A DNA stretch of 64,000 nt. It comes from Halobellus sp. Atlit-31R (GTDB lineage: Archaea > Halobacteriota > Halobacteria > Halobacteriales > Haloferacaceae). The DNA lies in NCBI GenBank assembly GCA_003665935.1, contig QPLR01000002.1:124001-188000 (forward strand), given 5' to 3'. A program made the translations under genes and the position numbers. The stretch's first letter is position 1. Each line of letters starts with the position of its first letter. Positions 1 to 11,861 of this stretch are shown piece after piece. Below the pieces are notes generated by a model. The model was not told where the DNA came from and did no database searches. It was given only the letters and a program-made list of their open reading frames with translations.

Positions 1-1
1 A

Positions 2-1294
2 GTCGGCTTCGTCGGCTGGTTCCCCGCCGCGCTCCTCGCGGGCGCGGCCGGCTTCGCCGCCACCGTCGTCCCGCGCGAAGACGTCGGCTCGACGCTCCCC
101 GCGGGACTCGTGACCGCGCTCGCGGGCGGTGTCCTCCTCAGCGACTACATCGTCCCCTCCTCCGTCTGGGAACTGGGCTGGGAGCAGACGGCGTCGCTGA
201 CGGCCGAATTTATGGTTCCGGTGATGACGGTGTTCTGTGCGCTGTTGACCGGCTGGGCGGCCGCGAAGGCGTACGGCGGATTCGGCGCGCGCGGCCGCCG
301 GACCGGCGCGTATCTCCTCGTCTACCTGAACGCCGCCGCGATCGTCGGCGTGCTCTTCGCGCTCGTGGCCTTCACGGTCGTCAAGGGCGTGCCGGGGCTG
401 TTCCGCGGTCTCTCCGTCGGCGCCGGCGCCGGTCCGCAGTCGACGATCGCGCTGTTCGGTGCGAGCGTCACCTTCACCTGGCCCGTCTACTGGCCGTTCG
501 CGATGAACGGGGTCGGCCTCCTCAACGACATCAACGGCGTGTTGCCCGCGATCGTCGGGACGTTCTGGCTCGTCGTCGGTGCGGTCCTCTTCGCGGTCCC
601 GCTCGGCGTCGGGGCGGCGATCTTCCTCACCGAGTACGCCGAACGCGGCCGGTTCACACAGGTCGTCGAGGTGGCGACCAACGGGCTGTGGAGCACCCCC
701 AGCATCGTGTTCGGTCTCTTCGGGTTCGCGTTCCTCATCCCCCGGTTCGGCAACGGGAAGTCGCTGCTCGCGGGGATGATCACGCTCGGATTCATGCTCT
801 TGCCGCTCGTGGTCATCACGAGCCGCGAGGCGATGCTCGCCGTTCCGGACGAGTACCGGGACGCGAGCGCGGCGCTCGGCGTCACCAAGTGGCAGACGAT
901 CCGTAGCGTGGTGCTTCCGGCCGCACTGCCCGGCGTCGTCACGGGGACGATCCTCGGCGTCGGCCGGATCGCCGGCGAGACGGCCCCGATTATGCTGACG
1001 ATGGCCGGCGGGGTGTTCGTCCCCGGCAGCCAGACCGCCGACGTGATCGGCGGCTTCCAGTTCACCGCTGCGCCGCCGTTCGTCTCGAACCCCGCACTGC
1101 TGGAGGCGACCTCGGCGCTTCCGTACCAACTCTACGCGCTCATCACGGCCGGTGTCGGTGCGTCCGGAAACGTCGGCAGCCCCGACGAGTTCCGGTGGGC
1201 GACGGCGCTCATCCTGCTGATTGTCGTGCTGTCGTTCTACGCTGTCGGCATCGTGACGCGATACTACTTCCGGAGTAAACTCGACTATGAGTGA
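2..1294 (+). CDS. pstA: Phosphate ABC transporter permease PstA (5' end outside window)
   Basis: Inner-membrane permease of the high-affinity phosphate importer. The frame is open from base 2 without a stop, so the true start lies before the window; a GTG at 110 is internal. It is strongly hydrophobic with several membrane segments. The cytoplasmic EAA-type loop typical of binding-protein-dependent permeases is visible around 840-940 ([15 protein letters not shown], then LPAALPG), followed by [13 protein letters not shown], which is characteristic of PstA/PstC. It overlaps the ATPase gene pstB by 8 bases, so the two are translated together. PstS and PstC are expected just upstream, outside the window. 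Confidence 0.93.
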   Translation, partial: VGFVGWFPAALLAGAAGFAATVVPREDVGSTLPAGLVTALAGGVLLSDYIVPSSVWELGWEQTASLTAEFMVPVMTVFCALLTGWAAAKAYGGFGARGRRTGAYLLVYLNAAAIVGVLFALVAFTVVKGVPGLFRGLSVGAGAGPQSTIALFGASVTFTWPVYWPFAMNGVGLLNDINGVLPAIVGTFWLVVGAVLFAVPLGVGAAIFLTEYAERGRFTQVVEVATNGLWSTPSIVFGLFGFAFLIPRFGNGKSLLAGMITLGFMLLPLVVITSREAMLAVPDEYRDASAALGVTKWQTIRSVVLPAALPGVVTGTILGVGRIAGETAPIMLTMAGGVFVPGSQTADVIGGFQFTAAPPFVSNPALLEATSALPYQLYALITAGVGASGNVGSPDEFRWATALILLIVVLSFYAVGIVTRYYFRSKLDYE

Positions 1295-2192
1295 AAGCAA
1301 ACAAGACACACAACAGGAGGCGACGCAGCCGCTCCAGACGACGAGCGGCGAATCAGAAGAGAAACTGCGACCGGAGTGGACGGACTACCAGTTCGACGGC
1401 ACGGCGAAGCTGGCCGTCGAGGATCTCGACGTCTACTACGGCGACGACCACGCGCTGAACGGCGTCTCGATGGACATCCCCGAGGAGAGCGTCACCGCTC
1501 TCATCGGTCCCTCCGGCTGCGGGAAGTCGACGTTCCTCCGGTGTCTCAACCGGATGAACGACCGGATCAAATCCGCGCGAGTGGACGGTTCCGTCGAGTT
1601 CGACGGCAAGGAGATCTACCAGGAAGGCGTCGACTTAGTCGAGCTCCGCAAGCGCGTCGGGATGGTCTTTCAGTCGCCGAACCCGTTCCCGAAGTCGATT
1701 CGGGACAATATCTCCTACGGGCCGCGCAAGCACGGCGACATCGACACCGGCCTGCTCGCGAAGGTCTTCGGCCGCAGCGACGAGGAGGCCGAACACCAGC
1801 TGGTCGAGCGCTCGCTCAGACAGGCCGCCCTGTGGGACGAGGTTCACGACCGACTCGACGACAACGCGCTCGGGCTCTCGGGCGGACAGCAGCAGCGGCT
1901 CTGCATCGCTCGCGCGCTCGCGACCGACCCCGAAGTCCTCCTGATGGACGAGCCGGCGTCCGCGCTGGACCCGATCGCGACCGCCAAGATCGAGGAGCTG
2001 ATCCACGATCTCGCGGAGGACTACACGGTCGTCATCGTGACGCACAATATGCAGCAGGCGGCGCGGATCTCCGATCAGACGGCGGTCTTCCTCACCGGCG
2101 GCGATCTCGCCGAGTACGGCGACACAGACCGGATCTTCGAGGACCCACAGAGCCAGCGCGTCGACGACTACATCAGCGGGAAGTTCGGATAG
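1287..2192 (+). CDS. pstB: Phosphate ABC transporter ATP-binding protein PstB
   Basis: ATPase that energises phosphate uptake through PstCA. The 301 residues include a roughly 40-residue acidic N-terminal extension typical of halophiles. Walker A is GPSGCGKST (about residues 74-82), the ABC signature is LSGGQQQ (about 197-203), Walker B is VLLMDEP (about 217-223), and the H-loop His sits in VTHNMQQA (about 253). NRMND after Walker A and PNPFPKSI in the Q-loop region are PstB hallmarks. The start ATG lies inside the end of pstA. The phoU-like gene follows after 212 bases, the usual pst order. Confidence 0.96.
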   Translation: MSESKQDTQQEATQPLQTTSGESEEKLRPEWTDYQFDGTAKLAVEDLDVYYGDDHALNGVSMDIPEESVTALIGPSGCGKSTFLRCLNRMNDRIKSARVDGSVEFDGKEIYQEGVDLVELRKRVGMVFQSPNPFPKSIRDNISYGPRKHGDIDTGLLAKVFGRSDEEAEHQLVERSLRQAALWDEVHDRLDDNALGLSGGQQQRLCIARALATDPEVLLMDEPASALDPIATAKIEELIHDLAEDYTVVIVTHNMQQAARISDQTAVFLTGGDLAEYGDTDRIFEDPQSQRVDDYISGKFG

Positions 2193-2404
2193 GTCGTCTC
2201 TGCGGTCCGCCCACGGTCCTCCTCACGGTGTTCGCCGAGTCGACTGCGACAGGAGCGTCGAGTGCGCGCCCGTCACCGTGAGAGCTGTCCACGCGGCGCG
2301 CGGTGGTGGATCGACACTCGGTCGCGCCCGACTGCATCCCGCCGAGCGACTGGCGGTATCGACAGTGTAGAGCCGAAACTACCCTCAGCGAGCGAAGTTC
2401 ACGG

Positions 2405-3430
2405 ATGGAGACACGGAAGGTACAACGAGTCAGCAACGGGACGTTCACGGTGTCGCTGCCGCGCCAGTGGGCCGAAGAGCACGGGCTCTCGGCGGGAGCG
2501 GTCGTCGACCTGCACACACACATCGACGGCCTGCTGGTCGTCCAGACGACGGCCGAGCGCGACGAGGCGCGCGTCGACCTGACGGTCACGGACGAGACGG
2601 GCGAGCAGCTCGCCCGGTTGCTCCGGGCCGCCTACGCGACGGGGGCGCTCGAAGTCTACGTCGACGCCGACGAGGAGATCGACAGCGAACAGCGCACGGC
2701 TCTGCGATCGATCACGCGGACGCTGGCCGGCGTCACCGTCGCCGACGAGTCGGAGACGCACGTCGAGATCAGAAGCGTTCTCAACTCCGCGGAGGTGTCT
2801 GTGCGCCAGTCGGTTCGACACCTGCAGTTCGTCGCGCTCTCGCGACACCGCGAGGCGACGGCCGCGCTCGTCGGCGAGGAGCCGGCGTCGGGCGTTGCGG
2901 ACGGCGACGCCCGCGGCGACCGACTCTCCGGGATGGTCGAGCGGTACTTCGTCCGGAGCCTCTCGCGTCTCGACGAGGTCGACAGACTCGGCGAGAGCCG
3001 CCCGGAGCTGTTTCGGCTCTACCGCGTGGGCACCGAACTGGCGAGAGTCGCGGCGCACGCCGACCGGATCGCCGCCGTCGCGGCCGAGGTCGAGGCCCCG
3101 GTCGACGCCGACCGCGCGGCCGAACTCGAAGCGGTCGCGACCCGCGCTCGCGAGGCTGTCGAGGCTGCCGTCGACGCGACGTTCGCGCCCGATCCCGAGT
3201 CCGTCTGGTCGGTCGCGGCGGCCCGAGACGAGGTTCGCGAGCGGACCGAATCGATCGATCGAGACCTGTTCGAGAGCGACACTGCCGACTACCGGACCGT
3301 CTACGCGACGGCGCGCATCCGCCGGACGGCCGACTGTGCGCTGCGAGTTGCGATGGTCGGCCTCCAGGCTGCGCTGCGTGAGGACGCGGGCGTCGACGTC
3401 GATGCCACCGACGACGGCTCCGCGGCGTGA
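2405..3430 (+). CDS. phoU: AbrB/PhoU domain phosphate uptake regulator
   Basis: Haloarchaeal regulator of phosphate transport, 341 residues. Residues 1-46 form a SpoVT/AbrB swapped-hairpin DNA-binding domain (RKVQRVSNGTFTVSLPRQW). The rest is helical with two PhoU-like helical repeats. I chose ATG 2405 rather than an in-frame upstream start because the AbrB domain begins there and a TATA-like ACTACC stretch lies about 30 bases before it. Position after pstAB indicates a role in pst control or in coupling transporter activity to phosphate status. The combination of DNA-binding and PhoU domains is known in haloarchaea; which promoter it binds is not shown by the sequence. Confidence 0.88.
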   Translation: METRKVQRVSNGTFTVSLPRQWAEEHGLSAGAVVDLHTHIDGLLVVQTTAERDEARVDLTVTDETGEQLARLLRAAYATGALEVYVDADEEIDSEQRTALRSITRTLAGVTVADESETHVEIRSVLNSAEVSVRQSVRHLQFVALSRHREATAALVGEEPASGVADGDARGDRLSGMVERYFVRSLSRLDEVDRLGESRPELFRLYRVGTELARVAAHADRIAAVAAEVEAPVDADRAAELEAVATRAREAVEAAVDATFAPDPESVWSVAAARDEVRERTESIDRDLFESDTADYRTVYATARIRRTADCALRVAMVGLQAALREDAGVDVDATDDGSAA

Positions 3431-3505
3431 GCGGACGCCGCGGACGCTGCCCGAAGACTCGCGCCCGGTACCTGCCCCAACCGAATCCTATTGTGGGGAC
3501 AGACC

Positions 3506-3531
3506 ACTATTGAGTGCTCTTAGCAGCACTC
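3506..3531 (+). promoter_or_regulatory. Putative promoter with inverted repeat before the kinase-like gene
   Basis: A TATA-like ACTATTGA (3506-3513) is overlapped by a perfect 7-bp inverted repeat, GAGTGCT (3512-3518) and AGCACTC (3525-3531), with a 6-base spacer. It lies 27 bases before the kinase-like ATG, where a repressor would block initiation, so it is an operator candidate. An RNA hairpin at the 5' end of the message is the alternative. Confidence 0.4.
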
Positions 3532-3557
3532 ATTCGAGTGACAGCCGAGACTAGCGT

Positions 3558-4700
3558 ATGGCCACAGACGCCGATTCGGAACCGGTGTCGACGTTGCGAC
3601 GATGCCGGACCGCAGCGTGCGACATCGCAGCCGCAGAGTCGAGAACGGACCTCTTCGAGCGGACAGTCGAAGCGGCCGAGGAGCTGTTCGGCCTCGGCGA
3701 CGTTCGACTGTGCGCCGTCGATCTCTCCGGGGAGTCACTCACCGTCGAGCACGCAGCCGGCCCTGACGCGACCGACGGCGTCGACGACGGGGCCGACGGC
3801 GATTCTGTCGGCGCACCGGACGCGACGCCCGACGCAGCCGTCGCGGCAGAAGCGATCGAGGACGAAGTCGCCGTTGCGGTCCCGACCGACGATCCCAACG
3901 CGGCGACGGCGATCGTCGTCCCCGTCGACGACGACCACGTGCTGTGTCTCCGGAGCGACGCTGCGGTCGACGTCTCCGACGAGGAGACGGCCCTCGCGGG
4001 GCTGATCGGGCAGTCGTTCGCGACGACGTTCGACCGGCTCGAACACGCGGCCGCCCTCGACGACCGCGAGTCCGCGCTGGCGCGGAAAGACGAGCGCTTA
4101 GATCGGTTCGCGGGCCTCGTCGCCCACGAGTTCCGGAACCCGATCGGCATCGCCTCGGGCCACCTCGACCTCGTCGTCGGCACCGACGGCGACGAGCGCC
4201 ACCTCGAGGCCGTCCGCGACGCCGTCGACCGGATGGACCGTCTCACCGAGAGCCTCCTCGACCTCGTCCGCGGCGAACCGCTGTCGGGCAACGTCGAGGC
4301 AGTCGACCTCGGCTACCTCGCCAAAGACGTCTTCGAGACTGTCTGTCCCAGTTCGACGACACTGACGATCGACGACCGCGTGACGGTGCGCGCGAACGAA
4401 CGTCGCCTTCGCACGGCGTTGGAGAGCCTGTTCAGCGACGCCGTCACCCGCGGCGATGCCGCAGTCGAGATCCGGATCGGCGCGCTCGACGCGGCGGGAT
4501 TCTACGTCGCCGACGACGGGTCGAAATCCGGCCGGGATGTCGACGTCGACCCATTCGGTTACCGGCCGGCGAACGAGACCGACCGGCGGGATCTGCGGCT
4601 CGCGATCGTCCACGACGTGGCGGCGGCGCACGGCTGGCACGTCGACGTCGCCCGAGACACTGACAGCGGCGTGCGGGTCGAGTTCGAGACCGCGAACTGA
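3558..4700 (+). CDS. Histidine kinase-like sensor protein with degenerate ATPase domain
   Basis: 380 residues. Residues about 10-165 look like a GAF-type sensor region. The H-box is HEFRNP with the phospho-acceptor His at 190, followed by a dimerisation helix. The C-terminal part (about 245-380) has the HATPase_c layout, but the N-box reads ALESLFSDAV: the Mg-binding Asn is Asp and the preceding Asn is Ser. The second glycine box is lost (DLRLAIVHDVAAAHG instead of a GxGxG segment); only VADDGS of the first remains. It may therefore be a weak kinase or a non-catalytic partner. No receiver domain or response-regulator gene is adjacent. Its stop codon lies inside the dispersed repeat described separately. 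Confidence 0.75.
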   Translation: MATDADSEPVSTLRRCRTAACDIAAAESRTDLFERTVEAAEELFGLGDVRLCAVDLSGESLTVEHAAGPDATDGVDDGADGDSVGAPDATPDAAVAAEAIEDEVAVAVPTDDPNAATAIVVPVDDDHVLCLRSDAAVDVSDEETALAGLIGQSFATTFDRLEHAAALDDRESALARKDERLDRFAGLVAHEFRNPIGIASGHLDLVVGTDGDERHLEAVRDAVDRMDRLTESLLDLVRGEPLSGNVEAVDLGYLAKDVFETVCPSSTTLTIDDRVTVRANERRLRTALESLFSDAVTRGDAAVEIRIGALDAAGFYVADDGSKSGRDVDVDPFGYRPANETDRRDLRLAIVHDVAAAHGWHVDVARDTDSGVRVEFETAN

Positions 4701-4780
4701 TCGGGCGTATGGTAACTGTTCGGAGATTCCCGCCGTCCCGTCCGGCGAGAAATCTACGACGACTTACGAGAATCCCTATG
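4696..4780 (+). repeat. Dispersed 85-bp structured intergenic repeat, copy A
   Basis: Aligns without gaps to 52963-53047; by hand count 70 of 85 positions agree (58 of 69 from 4712 on). It starts at the stop codon of the kinase-like gene, as copy B does at the stop of the J-domain gene. The core can pair CGCCG (4731-4735) with CGGCG (4743-4747) around a 7-base loop. An outer stem pairs GTAA (4712-4715) with TTAC (4764-4767). I do not recognise the family. It could be a structured RNA or 3'-end processing element, a REP-like repeat, or a small mobile element remnant. Confidence 0.6.
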
Positions 4781-4827
4781 AGGCCGCGACCGAGCCATTG
4801 ACGGGGCCTCGGTCCTAAGGCGGTGTA

Positions 4828-5073
4828 ATGACCGAGGACGACACGGGCGGCCAAACCGACAGTACCCAGCTCTTCGAGCTGACTCGCGACAAACTGCTCT
4901 TGGCAGCGATCCTGCTCGTCGGCGTCGCCGGCTCGGGCATCGCCCGCCGCCTGCTCGCTGAAGCCGGCTACGACAACCTCGGCGTCCTGGCGTTTATTCT
5001 CGGCTACGGCGGGATGGTCGTCGTCGTCTGGTACGGCTGGATCCGCCCGATGGATCTCACGGGACCGGAGTGA
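4828..5073 (+). CDS. Small two-helix membrane protein
   Basis: 81 residues. A short acidic N-terminus is followed by two hydrophobic segments (about residues 27-45 and 52-70) separated by GIARRLLAEAGYDN. Acidic coding bias and frame use match the neighbours. It has no enzymatic motif and I do not recognise the family beyond small haloarchaeal membrane proteins. It lies 48 bases after repeat copy A and could be read through from the kinase-like gene. Confidence 0.6.
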   Translation: MTEDDTGGQTDSTQLFELTRDKLLLAAILLVGVAGSGIARRLLAEAGYDNLGVLAFILGYGGMVVVVWYGWIRPMDLTGPE

Positions 5074-5120
5074 GCGGGCGGCGACGCGGCGCGACGATCC
5101 GACGCCCCGGAAGAACGGAA

Positions 5121-5129
5121 CTTTAATAC
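5121..5129 (+). promoter_or_regulatory. TATA box for the 83-residue membrane protein
   Basis: CTTTAATAC stands out in GC-rich DNA and lies about 30-35 bases before the ATG at 5158, the spacing of a haloarchaeal near-leaderless promoter. Confidence 0.5.
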
Positions 5130-5157
5130 TCGATTCGCGCCGAATCACCGACTAAGG

Positions 5158-5409
5158 ATGCTCCCCCTACAGCTCGTCGACAGTTTCCTGCTCAACTACA
5201 ACGTCGGGCAGGCGCTGCTGCTCGTCTTCGTGGTCGCGACCGTGGGCGTACTCCCCCTGAAATCACAGCGGCTGGTCGCGCTCAACGCCATCGTGTTCGG
5301 GCTGATATTCGCGCTGACGCCGCAGTCGCTCGTCCCGATCCACTATCTGTTCCTCGGCCTCGCGCTCCTCGTCGTGGGCCCGCTGCTGTACGCGACGTCG
5401 AGCAACTGA
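5158..5409 (+). CDS. Small multi-helix membrane protein
   Basis: 83 residues, almost entirely hydrophobic, with three probable membrane helices (about residues 16-34, 40-55 and 60-78) and a short loop VLPLKSQR. No functional motif was recognised. A clear TATA element about 30 bases upstream supports the ATG start. The conserved hydrophobic design and neighbouring small membrane gene suggest a membrane-associated role, but function is unknown. Confidence 0.6.
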   Translation: MLPLQLVDSFLLNYNVGQALLLVFVVATVGVLPLKSQRLVALNAIVFGLIFALTPQSLVPIHYLFLGLALLVVGPLLYATSSN

Positions 5410-5605
5410 GGCTGTCGACGGTACCTGTTTCCTCGGAGTCGACACCGTGTGGTGCCGAAACGGTGGGTGGACGCACGGCTGCCAAGACGAGAGAGTCAGC
5501 ACTCGATTTCCCGTGGAGACGACGACCACGCGCGAGCTACCTCCTCGCTTCGGACGGCCCACACCGGAACGCGACGTTTAACCGCCGTCGTCGACAACGC
5601 AGTGT

Positions 5606-6136
5606 ATGGCACAACCGCAGGTTCCGGGCGGCGGGGAGACGCTCGATCTGCCGTGCGGTGAGACGAAGTCGGTCCAGACGCTCGACCTGGGACTGCGCGA
5701 GTTCGAGTGTTCGTGCGGGGAGCGACACGCAGTCGTGATGGACGTCCACCCGCCGGAGCGATTTCTCCCGAAGTTTCTCGTCTCTGTCCTTCGGGAGGCG
5801 GTCGAGACGACGAGCGAGGAGATGCCGGAGTTCGGCACGGCCCACCTGATGGGGATCGTTCTCGAAGAGTTCCCTCAGCGCGTCGTCTCCGCCGACGTGA
5901 GCGACGACGGCGACGTCGGGGCCGGGATCGTCTGGGTCACCGATTTCCCGTCGCGTCGGCTCCACGAGATCATCGTCGAGCTCGTCGTCGAACTGATGGA
6001 GCACGCGATCAGCCACGCCGACGACGAGGCCGCCGTCTCGGAGTTCGAAGCGCAGATGCTGGATTTCGACGTGAGCGAGTTCGTCGAACAGTACCGCGCG
6101 GAGCGAGACCTCTCCGCCGACGACGTCTACGCCTGA
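5606..6136 (+). CDS. Conserved haloarchaeal protein (DUF5815-like)
   Basis: 176 residues, soluble and acidic. The N-terminal third carries four cysteines or cysteine-adjacent turns (LPCGET, FECSCGERH), which could bind zinc. The remainder alternates helices and strands with no catalytic motif I can name. The start is supported by TTTAACC about 28 bases before the ATG. I believe this corresponds to the haloarchaeal DUF5815 family, from memory only. It precedes carB but is separated by a 257-base promoter region, so it is a separate unit. Confidence 0.65.
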   Translation: MAQPQVPGGGETLDLPCGETKSVQTLDLGLREFECSCGERHAVVMDVHPPERFLPKFLVSVLREAVETTSEEMPEFGTAHLMGIVLEEFPQRVVSADVSDDGDVGAGIVWVTDFPSRRLHEIIVELVVELMEHAISHADDEAAVSEFEAQMLDFDVSEFVEQYRAERDLSADDVYA

Positions 6137-6321
6137 AATCGCGTATCCGTCGTCGAGCGGCCGAGATTGGACGCCGACGTCTGCCGTTTCTTCTGACACC
6201 CGCGCGCGGGAGCGACACTGGTGGTCGGGCTGTGGCAGTGCAGCCGACCGCCCGATAGCCGTCTGCGTCCGGACGTCGCTCACACACCGACGCATACGTA
6301 GCGCGTCGTCGTCGATTACGA

Positions 6322-6370
6322 ATTTCGAAATGACCCTTCGCATCTCGTAGTATTTCGCCGGGCTTATTAC
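6322..6370 (+). promoter_or_regulatory. carB promoter region with palindrome
   Basis: GCTTATTAC (6362-6370) is a TATA box about 27 bases before the carB ATG, giving a leaderless message. A perfect 10-bp palindrome, ATTTCGAAAT (6322-6331), sits about 32 bases before the TATA box and is a candidate activator or repressor site. Confidence 0.5.
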
Positions 6371-6393
6371 GATGTACGGACTGGCTCCCAGTG

Positions 6394-9639
<3,246 letters not shown>

Positions 9640-9731
9640 GCCGGTAGCGACGCTCCGCCTCCTCCCGATTCTCCTCGCCGTTCGCGGCCGCACGCGTGCC
9701 ATTCAAGTTCTGTCGGTCCCAAGCGGTGACG

Positions 9732-10349
9732 ATGAAACTCCGCCAGAACATCCGCCACTTCGCGGCGAAGAAAGCGCTGACGATGCCAGTCGTCGGCGAC
9801 ATCGCGACGGACAAACTCGTCGATCTCCACGTTCGCGTCTTCGGTCAGAAGGCCGATCCAGAGCACCGCGAGGAGCGCGAGCCACATATGGCGGCGTTCT
9901 TCGATCTGACGTTCGACACGTACGTGCGCGCGCTCGAAGAAGGGTTCACCGAGGCCGAGGCCCGAGAGATCACGCACGTTCAGGCCAACTTCGACTTCTA
10001 CAACCACGGCTGGACCGAGATGATGGAGTTCCCGGCCGACGAACTGCAAGCCCACTACGAGCGCTACGCGGAGTTCTTCGAGCGGTACGACATCGACATC
10101 GCGAACCCGCTGGGCGACTTCCGCACGCAGGACGTGCCCGACGCGCCCGCGACGCCCGAGCGACTCGACGATCCCGAGCACCCGCACGCCGTCGGCGGCT
10201 TCGCGGACGATGTCTACGCGGAGGACGAACAGGGCGAGGTACACGCCGGCGGCCGCGAGGAGCCAGAGGACGTCGACGTCGACGTCGCTCCCGGCCTGCA
10301 GGACGTCGACGCCGACCCCGACGCGGAGACCGACGAGACCGAAGCGTAG
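9732..10349 (+). CDS. Conserved haloarchaeal protein (DUF6149-like)
   Basis: 205 residues. The N-terminal 120 residues form a helical domain beginning MKLRQNIRHFAAKKALTMP, with repeated aromatic and acidic patches (YNHGWTEMMEFP). The last 60 residues are low-complexity and very acidic (EEPEDVDVDVAPG). No enzymatic motif is visible. I relate it to DUF6149 from memory. The ATG at 9732 is used because the 12 upstream in-frame residues look non-coding. Convergent with the oxidoreductase gene, 6 bases apart. Confidence 0.65.
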   Translation: MKLRQNIRHFAAKKALTMPVVGDIATDKLVDLHVRVFGQKADPEHREEREPHMAAFFDLTFDTYVRALEEGFTEAEAREITHVQANFDFYNHGWTEMMEFPADELQAHYERYAEFFERYDIDIANPLGDFRTQDVPDAPATPERLDDPEHPHAVGGFADDVYAEDEQGEVHAGGREEPEDVDVDVAPGLQDVDADPDAETDETEA

Positions 10350-10355
10350 CCGCCG

Positions 10356-11720
10356 CTACGATCCCGCTCCGTCGCCATCGGCGTCGGCGCGCGCGTCGAT
10401 CCGGTCTGCGACCTCGTAGCCCGCGACCACGCCGCCGTTGAGCGACCGTTCGGGGTACTGCGCCTCCGACGCCATCCCGGCGTAGTAGACGCCCTCGCCG
10501 ACGGAATCGTCGAGGTGGTACGGGACCACGAGGTCGAGGTAACCGCACTCGTAGATGGGTGCCGCCCGAGGGTTGCGCGCGATGCGGAACTGCGAGACGG
10601 CGCTGCGGTCGAACTGCGGGAACATCGATTCGATCTCCGCGAGCCACCTCTCCCGCACGCCGTCGTCGTCCAGCTGCCACAGCGCCTCGGTCTCGTCCTG
10701 CACGTAGGCGGCGACGTACAGCAGGTGGTCGCCGCCGTAGCGCTCCCGCTCGACGAAGTTCGTGTGCTCGATGAGCGCGCCGAACGGGGCGTCGTGCGCG
10801 ACGTTCAGCCAGTAGGTGTCGAGCAGCGACTCCTCCAACGTGGCGAGCCCGCAGACTGCGCCCTGGAAGTCGACGTCGCAGGCGTAGCCCGTCAGCGACT
10901 CCAAGACGTTCGGCATCGTCGCGACGACCGCGGCGTCGACCTCGCGTGTCTCCTCGGCGTCGGCTCCCGGGGCCGCCTCGCTTCCACCGTAATCGACGGT
11001 GAGCGAGTGGACCTGCCCGTCCTCGACGGTGAGATCCGTCACGGGCGCGTTCGTCGTGATGTTCTCCTGGCCGACGGCGTCGACGAGCGCGTCCAAGAGC
11101 ACGCCGAACCCGCCGTCGAAGTAGCCGAGGATCTCGCCGCGCAGGAGGTCGCGCTCGCCGCGGAAGCGCACGCGCCCGAGGAACCACGCCGCGGAGACGT
11201 CGTCCTTCCGGTCGCCGTACTTGCCGTCGAGCAGCGGGTCGACGAAGTTCTCGTAGACGCTCTTCGTGGTGTGTTCCTCGACGAACTCCCGGACGGTGAC
11301 GTGTTCGTACTCCGCGAGGTCGTCGTAGGCGTCCAGGTCGGGCAGGCCGCCGCGGACGTCGATGCCCTGCGTGAGCATCCCGAGCCGGAACTTGTCGTAG
11401 AGGCTCATATGCGGGTACGCGAGGATCTCCCAGGGGGTGTCGAGCGGGTGGACGACGCCGTCGACGTAGTAGCCGTTGGTGCCGACGCGCCACTCGATCC
11501 GGTCGCCGAGGCCGAGTTCCGTGGCGAGTTCGACGATGGTCTCTTCGGACTTCGAGAGGTGGTGGTAGAACTGCTCGATCTCGTCGCCCGGCGTCTCGTA
11601 GGTGGCCGCGAGCCCGCCGATCCGATCGCCGGCCTCGAACACCTGTACGTCGTGTCCGCACTGTTGCAACCGATAGGCGGCCGCGAGCCCCGCGATCCCG
11701 CCGCCGACGACGCCGATCAT
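10356..11720 (-). CDS. FAD/NAD(P)-dependent oxidoreductase (amine oxidase / protoporphyrinogen oxidase-like)
   Basis: 454 residues. The N-terminal dinucleotide-binding fold starts at residue 1 (VVGGGIAGLAAAYRL, then FEAGDRIGG with the ribose-binding Glu). The C-terminal end contains YYAGMASEAQYPERSLNGG, the second FAD-contact region of the amine oxidase superfamily. The middle part resembles UDP-galactopyranose mutase or phytoene desaturase-type flavoproteins. The substrate cannot be told from sequence; carotenoid, haem or polysaccharide metabolism are all possible. Divergent from thrB across 141 bases. Confidence 0.8.
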   Translation of the reverse strand: MIGVVGGGIAGLAAAYRLQQCGHDVQVFEAGDRIGGLAATYETPGDEIEQFYHHLSKSEETIVELATELGLGDRIEWRVGTNGYYVDGVVHPLDTPWEILAYPHMSLYDKFRLGMLTQGIDVRGGLPDLDAYDDLAEYEHVTVREFVEEHTTKSVYENFVDPLLDGKYGDRKDDVSAAWFLGRVRFRGERDLLRGEILGYFDGGFGVLLDALVDAVGQENITTNAPVTDLTVEDGQVHSLTVDYGGSEAAPGADAEETREVDAAVVATMPNVLESLTGYACDVDFQGAVCGLATLEESLLDTYWLNVAHDAPFGALIEHTNFVERERYGGDHLLYVAAYVQDETEALWQLDDDGVRERWLAEIESMFPQFDRSAVSQFRIARNPRAAPIYECGYLDLVVPYHLDDSVGEGVYYAGMASEAQYPERSLNGGVVAGYEVADRIDARADADGDGAGS

Positions 11721-11828
11721 ACTCCTGACTACTCGGCAGTCCGGAAAGTGCCTTCCGTTCTGCGCGCCGTGGCAGTGCGGCTCCGAGACCGAAGCACCGA
11801 CTGGCCGCCGCCGTACCGTCGTTCGCTA

Positions 11829-11838
11829 CCTTTTTACC
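11829..11838 (+). promoter_or_regulatory. TATA box of thrB
   Basis: CCTTTTTACC lies about 28 bases before the ATG at 11862, the expected position for a leaderless haloarchaeal transcript. Confidence 0.5.
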
Positions 11839-11861
11839 CGCCGTTGGGCAACGACTCGCGT

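Noticed and set aside
10515-11861. N-terminal extension of the homoserine kinase frame
   Set aside because: It is antisense to the FAD oxidoreductase gene, and the kinase family start and TATA box lie at 11862.
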